This document shows, piece by piece, positions 10,243-20,830 of a stretch of DNA of 64,000 nucleotides. The notes under the pieces were generated by a model that saw only the letters and a list, made by a program, of their open reading frames with translations, had not been told where the DNA came from and made no database searches. Made by a program: the position numbers and the translations under genes. Position 1 is the first letter of the stretch; each line of letters opens with the position of its first letter. Where the stretch lies: the NCBI GenBank assembly GCA_963995505.1, contig OZ023190.1, positions 14,254,092 through 14,318,091 on the forward strand, in the 5' to 3' direction. The DNA comes from Hypericum androsaemum. Lineage: Eukaryota; Streptophyta; Magnoliopsida; Malpighiales; Hypericaceae.

Positions 10243-11490
10243 ATGCAACCGCAGCAGCAGAGCTCCAGAATTGATTTGGTTGAACTGAAATCTCATATAG
10301 TGAAGAAGATAGGTATTGAGAGGTCCAAGAAGTATTTCTACATCTTGCAGAGGTTCTTGAGCCTGAAGCTTAGTAAGAGTGAGCTCGACAAGTCATGTTT
10401 CCGTTTGCTTGGAAGGGAGAACCTTCCCCTTCACAATCAACTAATTCGGTCGATCCTGAAGAATTCGTGCCTGGCCAAAGCTCCGCCACCTGTTCAGGAA
10501 GCGGGTCCCGCAAAATCTGCAATTCAAAAGATTCCATTTGGGAGGGTGGTTGGCCACGAACAAAGTGGTTTTGCTGTCCCATCTCAAAATCATAACATTC
10601 CTATTTGGTCAAATGGGGGTTTGCCCCAATCTCCAAAAAGAGGCAGATCTGGGCCCCGTGATCGGAGGCTCAGAGATAGACCGAGCCCTCTCGGACCAAT
10701 TGGTAAAGTCGAATGCCATCTACCTGCAGGTGCAGATGATAGCAGCGGCAGGCTTATCGCCGAAAATGGTGAATCGGCACCCTGTGATTATCAGAGGCCA
10801 GAGAATTCCCTTCAAGCAGTTGCTGAGCAACCTCAGAATGAAAAGGATGGGTTTCTTTGGCAGTCAGTTCAATTGCATGGGACTCGTAGCAAGGATCGAG
10901 CAGCTTTGGCAGTAGACGACGAAGATGTGGAGCAATCTCAGCACTTGAGCTTCCATAGAGGTTCTTTGGTTGCTCCACTTGGTATTCCATTCTGTTCAGC
11001 CAGTGCAGGTGGGGCCTGCAGGGCTCCGCCTGTGGTGGGTATTGGGAGTCTCTCCAGCTGTTGTGACAGTGGTGGTCTGTATGATACAGAAACACTCAGG
11101 AAACGCATGGAACAGATTGCAGCTGTGCAAGGCCTTGATGGTGTTTCCTTGGAATGTGCAAACACGCTTAACAATATGCTAGATCTGTACTTGAAAAGGT
11201 TGATTAGGTCTTGTGTTGACTTGGTGGGAGCGAGGTCTGCGCAGGATCTAAGAAGGCAACAAATACATAAGCAGCAGGGGCAAGGAAAGGTTACGAATGG
11301 AATGTGGCCTAGCAATCACATGCATGTCCAACCTGGTGGTGGCCCGTCAGAAGTCATCCAGGAAAGAAGGCCGCCCAGTTCGGTATCTGTGCTGGACTTT
11401 AAAGCTGCGATGGAGCTAAATCCACGACAACTTGGTGAAGATTGGCCACTGTTGCTGGAGAGGATATGTATGAATGCATTGGAGGATTGA
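10243..11490 (+). CDS. ADA1: ADA1-like SAGA complex subunit (transcriptional coactivator)
   Basis: The single-exon frame gives 415 residues. It resembles the plant family annotated as transcriptional regulator of RNA polymerase II, SAGA subunit (SAGA-Tad1 domain). SAGA is the nuclear histone acetyltransferase/deubiquitinase coactivator, and ADA1 is a scaffold with a histone-fold region. The N-terminal block (about residues 8-75: RIDLVELKSHIVKKIGIERS, then YFYILQRFLSLKLSKSELDK and LGRENLPLHNQLIRSIL) is the Tad1 signature. The middle is Pro/Ser/Arg-rich and probably disordered. A second conserved helical block (about 285-335: YDTETLRKRMEQIAAVQGLD, then ANTLNNMLDLYLKRLIRSCV) is the likely histone-fold partner region. 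The C-terminus, EDWPLLLERICMNALED, is also conserved. The start is the first ATG of the conserved frame. Confidence 0.88.
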   Translation: MQPQQQSSRIDLVELKSHIVKKIGIERSKKYFYILQRFLSLKLSKSELDKSCFRLLGRENLPLHNQLIRSILKNSCLAKAPPPVQEAGPAKSAIQKIPFGRVVGHEQSGFAVPSQNHNIPIWSNGGLPQSPKRGRSGPRDRRLRDRPSPLGPIGKVECHLPAGADDSSGRLIAENGESAPCDYQRPENSLQAVAEQPQNEKDGFLWQSVQLHGTRSKDRAALAVDDEDVEQSQHLSFHRGSLVAPLGIPFCSASAGGACRAPPVVGIGSLSSCCDSGGLYDTETLRKRMEQIAAVQGLDGVSLECANTLNNMLDLYLKRLIRSCVDLVGARSAQDLRRQQIHKQQGQGKVTNGMWPSNHMHVQPGGGPSEVIQERRPPSSVSVLDFKAAMELNPRQLGEDWPLLLERICMNALED

Positions 11491-13325
11491 GATCGTCATT
11501 AAAGTTTATTCGTCGCATCGTTGAGGTTGGTTTTGATCCTATCCTGGTTCTAACGGGGGAATTGTTTGTGCACTCGGTTCTGCAACTAGGGAGTCCTGCC
11601 ATAAATGGACCAGCGGCGCCTCTTTGGATGAAGCTCAGCTCTACCTGATGGGAGCAACCAGATGCCTGTACTCTTCTGCTGCACCTCAAAATGGATCAAG
11701 ACATTCTTTAACGCGACCAAAGTTGGGCAACGTTGGAAATCGGATCGCCCGTGGCTGGTTGCTCTGTTGTACGATAAGGTTGCTGCTGGCCCATCTCGCC
11801 CACCATCGATCGCATCAGATCTCAAGACTTTTCGTGTAATTTACAGCCAGAAGGGGAAAATTTAGACAGTTTTGCAGGGATACTCTTGTACTACTAGGCT
11901 TGGTTAAAGATAACATCACTGATGTAAGAGCTGCAGTGTTGCTCTGTGTATTTTTCAAATTCTGATAATTGATTCTAGTTCCAATATCAATAACACATGT
12001 CTGTTCATTCACTTGTCCTGGTAATTAGAATCTGATTCTTTTGACACATGAAAATCACTCCCATTAATTTGGAGCGAGACCGTTGCTTGTGCTTTGTAGA
12101 AGTGGTACTTTATTTATATAAGCTTCTGCAGAATCATGGGAAATGCAATGAAGGCAATACATGAGTTGACTTCTTCTTAGATTTGCTTCTTCTCTCTTTT
12201 TTCCAAGAGATAACGCTAGAGAGAATCACAGTGGACGCATGCACGGGATCATGCAGATTGTGCAGCTTCAGGCACCAAGTTAACATATATCTGAGTTTGG
12301 AGATTCTGACGCCGTGCACGTAATTCATGACAAGCCCGTAAATCTTGTACTGCCTCATACAGGAAGGGAGCAGCGTCATTGGAAGTTGGCCTGTCTGTCG
12401 GATACAACGGTCAAGGACATGACTGTATGTCTCTCTCTAATGAATGGGGAGTCCGCTTCGAAATTGTCCACCCGGCAACCATCCCCGAGTATATGCTTTA
12501 AGAGGAATTACACAATAATAGTACAACAGAGAAAATACATTGCATAGTCCGTTTTAAGAATTTGGCGAGTGATTCCTTCTTTTTAATCAATCTACATAAT
12601 GGCCTCTAAACTGGATTATGAGGACCAAATCTTTGGGACATCCCAATCAAAATGCACCCAAATTGGACCTTTTTTTATTTATATAACGAAATTCAACAAT
12701 GGCTTCTTGAGGAGAAAAGATGGTATGAGAAACCGAATTTGGTCCTTCCAAAACGAACCTTCTCTGTAAAAACAAACCTGCTTCAGAAACTAGTGAAAAG
12801 TGCTTTGATCTGTAAGTTCCAACAGTTTGTACTGTCCAAAGGATGTAGTAGTAACATGTGAACAGCCTTAAACTGGATATAGGTGGTCCTGGTTCATCCA
12901 TCCAGAGGGACCAGCTACCAAAAGTGGCTCATAAGTTGAAGCCCGTTTAACAGAATGTTCCAGTTCCCATCAAAATCTCACTGATTGAAACTGCAATTAC
13001 AGCTACAAGTACTAGTTGGTGGAGAGACACGTCGACAAAAAGGACATTATTTAAAGACGAACAAAGGGAAGAAAAGAACATGTGCACAATTCCACTAGGA
13101 GTTTCCTTCTTGTATGTGAAACAAGGTTGCTTTATTAGTCTGTAAATGTTGGAAGAGAAAAAAAATGGTATTTACAGCAGAACAAAATGGTTCTGGAACC
13201 TAATAGAAAAGGACGAGAAATAGGGAAAAAGAGTAAGAAAGAAAAGAAACCGTGCAGGAGACCAACTTGTTTTTTACAAAATGAAGAAGTTGGTTCCTGC
13301 ACTAAATCGACCAGCGACCAGCAGA
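11491..13325. other. 3' UTR of ADA1-like gene and convergent intergenic spacer
   Basis: The first roughly 500 bases are likely the 3' UTR of the ADA1-like gene. The remainder separates it from the convergent RING gene. A minus-strand stretch at about 12250-12410 keeps a frame for about 45 codons (reading LYEAVQDLRACHELRARRQN), but I do not recognise it and it has stops on both sides. Confidence 0.5.
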
Positions 13326-15530
13326 TTATGTGGCTGGTTGTGACGGTGACGAAGAGTTCGCAGCAGATGTCTTGCAAATTGGACACCAGTTTTTCAGCCT
13401 GAGCCATTGTTGAATGCAGAAGATGTGGTATTGATGATCGCATGGCAAACGCCCCAATTCATCTCCCTCTGCATACTCCTCCTGGCGAAACAGCAGAAAC
13501 AAGACAGTGAGGTGGCGAGATACAGCATGAATAAGATGGTTATTTTCATCAAGGGTTACACCGGAAAATGTTAGATTTAGCCCATTCATGAGGCATAATG
13601 CCAGTATCATACAAGAAAATTTGACAAAACATGATTTGCCCGTCAATAGAACCCATCACAATTTAAGCTAAGTAGAATCCTCAATTCAATTTGAATCCAT
13701 ACGGCACTATTAACATTACAACTCCACTTAGTTGATTAGTCAATGCATCCCTTTTGTTGCGTGCAGCTGCTGATTCGACCAAGGTATTGTTCCAAACCAA
13801 CCCACTCAAGAACATATGAAAAACCAGAAGAGGTGGAGCGGTACAGCTACAAGAATACCTGGCAGATACTGCATTTTACATCATCCTTAATATCTCCCGT
13901 GGTAGCAGTTACTTCGTCCTCGAGTGTAGAATGATAAATGCCAGTCTTCAGGCACTCTGACAGGGCTTCCTCTGGTAGAGCTGTGCTCACAGAGCCCATT
14001 CTGTCTTCTAGAGCCAATAGTTCCTGGAATATATAATCACATCATCACGAAGATCAACAATATATTAGATACTGAACATAGTAAATGAATAGCTCGAGGC
14101 ACTAAGGAACTCAGCGGACCTCATATGACATGTTATCGATATCAAGTCTCATCTCTCTATGCTGGTCATAGAAGTTCAGTCCATTCAGGAACACGTTGGT
14201 TTCCAGAACAAGCAATTGCTGCAAGCAACATTTATGGTCAGAACACACGTACAATCCGTCGAACTGGTTACATGAATTTACCAACCTCATAAGTCAGCTC
14301 CTCGTCTTGTTCAATTCTGTCAAGGGCCAAGAGTACCTGCAAATCATATTGATCAAAGAAGGACCTTAGCACACTTCAAACATACATTAAAAAACAGACA
14401 GGTGCAACCTTACAGTCAAATACCTCTGCAATTCCCTCCATGTTATACCGCCTAAAGCTATCCCGGTTGAGTACAGCTCTTGCGTTGCCAATATCTATAG
14501 GACTAGATGGTCTAGTACCTTGTAAACTTTCATCCCTACTGCCAGACCAGTCATAGGGACTTCTACGGGGGAAAGAGGTCTGAACAGAAATTTGATGAGA
14601 AGAACTAGGAGCAATCAAATTGGCAGGTGGATCAGTTTGAGAAATTGGTGGACTCAAAGCACGAGAGTTGTTTCTTGGCGAATTGTTTACACTTCCTAGA
14701 CCAGCAACACTTCTACCCCTCGTGTAGTTGATAACTGGTCTCCTAGTCCTAACAGATGGAGCATTGTTGCACCTTTGCTGAAGTCCGTTTCTGGCCTGCC
14801 CGGAGTCAGCAATAGACCTACCGGTGCTAGTACTTGTGTTGCGCCCTTCCGGTGACAATCCGCTGATTTTCTTACCTTTGGACGAGGAAGAGGAACTACT
14901 TTCCCCCTCACAAATTCTCTTTTTTACCGCATCTTTTCTTCTAGCGAGACTTGAGTCTGAAGAAGAAGAACCCGAGGGCACAACATCAGATGCAGAGCTG
15001 CACCTTAGGTCTCGTAAAACAGTAACACCTGTGCGTGACCCTTTATTGCCACTTGATGCATTCTGATTACCCAACTTCTGCTGAAGAGTTCCCCGTGTTC
15101 GTACACTTCTACCTACACTAGAGCTTCCAACCTCTATTGCAGCAACAGTATTTGTCCCAGCATCTAAAGATTCAGGTTGAAGCCCAGGATGGATCTTTCC
15201 AGTTGAAGGTAAAGGTTCTGGAACTTCAGACTGCCCCACTGTACTACTTGTTTCAGAGGAATCAGATTTTGGCAAGGTAATCCTACTACTGCTTCTTGCA
15301 GAAGTTGGCCTTGAGGTGCTTCCAACGAATGGAAGTCTTGAGGATTTAGCCTTCTGCGAGCAGCCGACATGATCAGCTTTAGGCGAATGCACACTGCCGC
15401 AGCAACCGATTCGATTGCAAAGTCGAGGGTTTTGATCCCTGTTATTGGATGTATCCCTCAAGATCATAGAAGATCCCTTCCTAGACACGAGGAGCCTGTT
15501 GCCACCTCTTTTTCCAGAGTAGTTATCCAT
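13326..15530 (-). CDS. RING-H2 E3 ubiquitin ligase (MBR/JUL1-like family)
   Basis: Five coding exons, all multiples of three, give 525 residues: 15530-14424, 14336-14286, 14218-14120, 14023-13859 and 13481-13326. The first exon encodes a long Ser/Arg-rich, probably disordered region beginning MDNYSGKRGGNRLLVSRKGS, with a small conserved motif LCNRIGCCGSV. Exons 2-4 encode a helical region (VLLALDRIEQDEELTYE, LLVLETNVFLNGLNFYD). The RING-H2 domain spans the last intron: CSIC at the end of exon 4, then LPCDHQYHIFC and WCPIC. All eight C3H2C3 zinc ligands are present. The family transfers ubiquitin from E2 enzymes; Arabidopsis JUL1 (At5g10650) and At4g31450 are the members I recall as closest. 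The acceptor at 15555 (GTTGCAG) suggests a 5' UTR intron reaching towards 16.9 kb. Confidence 0.88.
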
Positions 15531-17060
15531 TAGAGATGGAGCAGCACGTCAAGCCTGCAACACGGGTGCTGACCATTTACTTATTATTGCCAGTTAGTAT
15601 AAAGAATATTGAATTTCAACCGTAACATAAAGATACATAATAGCAGCATCTCAGAGCACAACGGTTACCAAATGAATTATCCATCAACTTGTCATGTTCT
15701 ACCGATTGCTAAAATCTCACACACAAACCAGAACATGCCCCTCTGTAGCATCCGAAGACAAACCATGATAATGCAAATATTCAAGCAGATATCTAATAGG
15801 ACCCATAATTCAAGGAACTAGGAAACCATTTGCATCTAATAACAGAGAACACTATTTCACCTTCCTGTATTTTCTTCACTATTCCAACCTCAAATTTCCT
15901 CCCAACTTTCATCGGTCTATCAGCTACCAGCATGCGCACTCTCTCAAACGGAAAAGATCATGTCACAGGTAATAGAACACAAGATAAAACAAAGAGATGA
16001 AGTATTATATCCAGCGAAAGGTACAGGCACGATCATTTGCAAGAAGCAAAATCCTTAAAGGTGGGCCATCACTCTCTAAGCAGCTCTCCAAATTCGGTTA
16101 CCACAAATCAATCTTAATCCTCATAGTTCCATTCCAACCATCGAAACACGTCTCCCAGTTGTTCATACATGATGATTACCTTTACCCAAAAGTTATCCTT
16201 GTCCTGTCAAAAGAGAAAAGAAACACACCCTACAAAACACAAGCGATACCTGAGGTGAAAGAGAACCCTTTTGCCCATTTCATAAGTTAACAAACAAAGC
16301 AAAACCAATCAATTACTCAACAAAGGGCCAAAAGAAGAAGAGAACAGAAAAAACTTGAGGGAAGAGGAACACCTGAGGGATATATCTAAAGTGGAGAATC
16401 ACACATATCCAGTTTATTACTTGAGAGGACAAAAAAAAACTGAACAAACAAAAAAGAGGCCAAAACACAAGGAGGACCCCTCCCTTAAACTGCCACACAT
16501 ACTGCTTCCATTCCCACCCTCCAAAACTAAAGTGGGTCTCTCTCTCTTCCCGCTTTTAAAGGGAGCCATGTGAACAATTCTCCATTCTCTCCCACACACA
16601 AAAACTAATCTCACTTCGCTTCCTAAAATTGATCACACGGTTTCCCCGCAATCAAAGGAGCTCCATAAAGCTCAAACCACGAAAGATGGTACCTTTGAGG
16701 TTTCCACGAAACACCCAACAGAAAACTCAACTACCCACTAAGCTTAACCGGGTCGGGGTGGAGAAACCGGTACGGGGACGACAAAAGACCGAAACTTCAT
16801 CCATAAAGATCAAAACTTTATAACGTACACACACAGAGGAAAGAACCCAGAAGCTGAATTATTATGATCGGGGAATAAAGGGAGAAAATTTATTAGTATT
16901 CCACCTTCTACTGTGTCCTTTCCCGTTCTTTTCCTCGTTGATGCAGAGAGAATGATGAAAAAGCATAAGCTTTTAGAGAGAGGGAGAGGGGCTTTGCTTT
17001 TGTCAATGGGAGAAGATCCTAGGAGGAAGAAAGAGTCCCTTTTTTATTTAATGGGTTGCC
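15531..17060 (-). promoter_or_regulatory. 5' UTR intron and promoter region of the RING gene
   Basis: On the minus strand a plausible acceptor (GTTGCAG) lies at 15555-15561, about 25 bases before the ATG, so a leader intron is likely. A CT-rich leader runs near 16955-17000 (plus strand GAGAGAGGGAGAGG). I did not find a clear TATA box. Small open frames on either strand here have no recognisable product. Confidence 0.5.
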
Positions 17061-17174
17061 TTGCCTCTTTAGTTTTCCAACTTTTATAATTGAATATTTT
17101 AATCGGTATTAAATAACGGACAAAGGGAGGGAGTTCGGTTGGAGAAGCCGATGAGAGGGAGAGGAGTTGCCGCC

Positions 17175-17770
17175 CTGAAAGGTTTTCCAATATAGGAAAA
17201 GGATTTCCTTTTTATCCTGTAATTTTATTTATCCTGAAAAGTTTTCCAATATAAGAGAGAATATTAAAAAATATTTAGATAAATTGTTGAGTATGTTGAG
17301 AATCTTATTTATTTTAAAATTTTCCAATATAGGAAAAATATTATTAAAAAAGTACTTAGATAAATTGGCAAGTATGTTGAGAATCTTATTTATCCTGAAA
17401 GGCTTTTCAATATAGGAAAAAGATTATTGAAATAGTACTTAGATAAATTGACGAGTATGTTGAGTACAATACCAAAAAAATTAAGAAAATGATTTCTTTT
17501 TAACTTGTAATTCAATTCATTTTGAACGATTTTCCAATGTAGGAAAACGATTTCTTTTTAAATTGTATATCTAATTTATTTTGAAAGGTTTTCCAATAAA
17601 GGGAAAAAATTCTTTTTTAACATCTAATCTGATTTATTTTGAAATGTTTTTCCATTCAGGAATTTTTTTTCCTTTTTAACTTATAATCTTATTTGTTTTG
17701 AAAGGTTTTCCAATATGGACCTCTCTTTATTTAACGTATAATCTAATTTATTTTGAAACGTCTTCCCTGG
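17175..17770. repeat. Degenerate 58-bp minisatellite, about nine copies
   Basis: The core GAAAGGTTTTCCAATATAGG recurs near 17178, 17235, 17313, 17396, 17524, 17583, 17640, 17698 and 17752. The last five copies are spaced 54-59 bp apart. Copies 2-4 carry an extra segment with AGATAAATTG...GAGTATGTTGAG and are spaced about 80 bp apart. Divergence is high, so the array is old. Confidence 0.75.
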
Positions 17771-19689
17771 TCGTTGGATCAGTTTTAGCTAGCACCCGTG
17801 AGGGATACCGACGGCTGTCGCCCGCTCGAACGTCACCTGTCGTTTTCTGTTAATTAGTTTTTATTTCTTTTCACGATTTTGTGGAATTTGCTTTCTGGTG
17901 GAAGGGGATCACCCGGGCCCATGTTTATTTACCCGGCCACGGCCGCCTGACCCTTTCCCCTTCAATTTCTTATTTTGGTTATTTCCGGTGATTTCGAGAG
18001 ATACAGTATTTTTTTATCTAATCTAAATAAAGTCTAGAGTGAGGTTTGAAATTCTTAATAACTTACACCTGAATTTTTTCAGGTACAAATCAACTAACAA
18101 TCCCACAAATTGAGTAATGAGTTCGTAGAAAATTAATTCAGCAAAGTCTTTCAAACGGAATTTGTTTTCTCAGAATTGGATAGAGTCTAGTAAATTGAAG
18201 TGTTGCCAATTGAGTAAACATGCCGTCGAATATGATATCTGAAAATAGAGATATAAAGTGGTACTATACTTTTCGTTTTTGAGAAACTTTTGGCTAATGA
18301 ATGAGTCATCCATGCAAATCCCCAAGCAAAAGAGATACCATCGGGAAACGAATTTGCCGATAACTTGTTCTTGGATTTCAGAGAGGGAATTGAGATTCTC
18401 AACGATTAACACGAAAATTAAGGAAACAGAAATTTATGTTGATTACAACATATAACGGGTTGTGATTGGGAAGAAAGTGCGATTGAGACGTGGGATATAA
18501 TAGATAGGCCAATAGGCAACGTGCGGATTGGTCCTCCTCGTGAATTCGAGCTCATTTTATCTGTTTCGCATATTCTCTATCACGACATTTAACTGGTTTT
18601 TAATGGATCCACCTTGCCCTAACTTTTCAAGCCTCATATAATTAATTCAAATTTAAATTGAGTATAATTTTAAATAATGACAAAATTTTTTCTATCATAT
18701 CTTAATTGTAATAATCAGAATTCAAAATCAAAATATCTAGTTAAACCAGAATAAATTTATTGAGATTATCGCTGATTTGCAAGTACTTACATGTTGTTTA
18801 TGGATATTGTGTCCATTGTTAAAATTTTGATAATATTTATCATATTATTTTCCAAAGTTGTCCCCTTGAATTTTTTTTACGTTGAAACTATTTTTGATTT
18901 GCCAAATACACAGGTGCTTCATTTCCCAGCAAATTCATTTCATTTGAACTTTTCATAAAGTAAAAAAACAAACTCTGATGAAATTCCCACGGGATTTTGT
19001 GGGAGAGAACGGATTCTGGTGCTTGACTATGGGCATGGATTCACTAGGGAGAAGGAATAGTTCCAATCCATATGGACTAAAGGTAGTGAAAGGATAATTT
19101 GGACAATAAAATTATATTCAAGGGTAATATTGGAACATTAGCAAAAACAAAGGAGAGAAGAATAATTAATTAGTTTTTTTAAACCCAAAATTCTATTATT
19201 TGTTGACTCTTCACAATCTTCTTCCTTTCAAAATTCAAAATTATCCACTCAAGAAAATCGATGGTCTTCAAAATACGACCCGGAGTCGACCCAAATTTTG
19301 GGTCGTACTCTGGATCAACCAATCCGACCGAACGGACCACCAGTCGGACTGAATTTTTTATTTGAAAAATAAATATATTTATATATAATCTATGTATAAT
19401 TGTACATGTAATCGCATACATACCTAAAAAATATTATTTTTTTATCAAAAATATTAGAATATAACAAATAGGAATATTAGATCGGGTCGGATCAGATCGG
19501 ATATGTACTTTTTTATTTTAAAAAATTTGGGTGAACCACCCTGGGGTTGGTCAGATTTTTGATCTGACCATTTGGTCCGATCAAATTTAGTTCGGTTCGC
19601 AAGGTAACCATTTTTGGTCAACAGTATACCTTTACACTCGTATCCTAGTCCGACCGGTCGGACCACATATTTTAAAATCCGGAGGACGA
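17771..19689. other. Intergenic, AT-rich, no gene seen
   Basis: A short GC-rich patch lies at 17780-17970. The rest is AT-rich with many stops. Repeated GACCGGTCGGAC-like words near 19270-19670 may be remains of an old repeat. There is no supported gene. Confidence 0.5.
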
Positions 19690-20350
19690 CGACACATAAA
19701 CCACTATTTGTAAACATGCTAACTACTATACCAATATCACTACACATACAAACCAATATCACTACATATGAAAACTAATATAACTATATATAAAAACTAC
19801 TATCGCTACACATGCAAACCAATATCACTACATACCAAAACTAATATTCCAATATTCGAAAACTAATATCACAACACATGTAAACCAATATCGCTACATA
19901 TGAAAACTACTATTGCTACACATGCAAACCAATATCATTATATACGAAAATTAATATCCCAACATACGAAAACTAATATCCCAACATCCGAAAACTAATA
20001 TACGAAAACTAATATCCGAAAACCAGTATATAAAAACTACTATATACAAAAACCAGTATCACTAAACACGCAAACCATTAACACTCGACATGGAAACCAG
20101 CGTCAATTAACATGCTAACCAATACCAGTGAACATGCGAACCACTATCACCACAAGTGCAAACCACTATCAGTAAACATGCTAACCACTATAAGTAAACG
20201 TGCGAACCAATATCATTAAATATGAAAACCAATATCATTACATTTGTAAATCAGTATCATTAAATATGAAAACTAATGTCAGTACATCTGAAAACCAGTA
20301 TCACTACATCTGAAAACCACTATCATTACATCCGAAAATCAGTATCAGTC
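19690..20350. repeat. 21-bp minisatellite array (AAACCAATATCACTACATATG family)
   Basis: About 30 degenerate units alternate AAACCAATATCACTACA and ATGAAAACTAATATC variants at a spacing of roughly 20-22 bp. Units differ mainly in CAATATC versus CTAATAT and in the spacer. The same unit occurs at 39416-39556. Confidence 0.8.
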
Positions 20351-20399
20351 TACAAATATACCAATACAAAAAATACTATTGTACAAATACAAAAATATC

Positions 20400-20733
20400 A
20401 TGGTGGTAAACATGATGTTCATGGCGCGGACGGAACCGAAGAGGTAGCAGAAAAGGTCGTCGGTGGCGGCGTCGAGAATGTTGGTACGGACGGAGCCGGC
20501 CAGATCACGGCGAAGCCGAGCTACATGGAGAAGACAATGTAGGTGGAGAAGAGAAGGAAGGAGTTATCGACGGCGTACCGAAAAAAGAAAAGAAAGACGA
20601 AGAGAAGAAGAGTGGCGGGAGGAGGTACCTGGAAGTGGGCGAGATCGGCGTCGAACTTCTTCCCATTGAAGGTGATTCCGGCGAACAAGAATGAGAAGAG
20701 AGGCGAAGGGGAGAAGGGGTTGGGTTTAGGGTT

Positions 20734-20764
<31 letters not shown>

Positions 20765-20815
20765 GGAAATGGCCGGGAAAGAGAGGGGAAGAGGAAGAGA
20801 TATATGGTTAAAAAG
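20400..20815 (-). other. GC-rich, coding-like block of unknown origin
   Basis: Base composition jumps from AT-rich to GC-rich. On the minus strand one frame reads LFAGITFNGKKFDADLAHFQ then a GT splice-like site. A later frame reads RRDLAGSVRTNILDAATDDL then CYLFGSVRAMNIMF. Stops and frame changes break it up. It may be a captured or decayed gene fragment. I do not recognise the family. A (GA)n tract lies at 20738-20758. Confidence 0.35.
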
Positions 20816-20830
20816 TAGAATTAATGTGGA

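Noticed and set aside
12134..12480. Possible gene fragment on the minus strand (LYEAVQDLRACHELRARRQN)
   Set aside because: Only about 45 codons remain open, with stops on both sides; no splice sites or family recognised.
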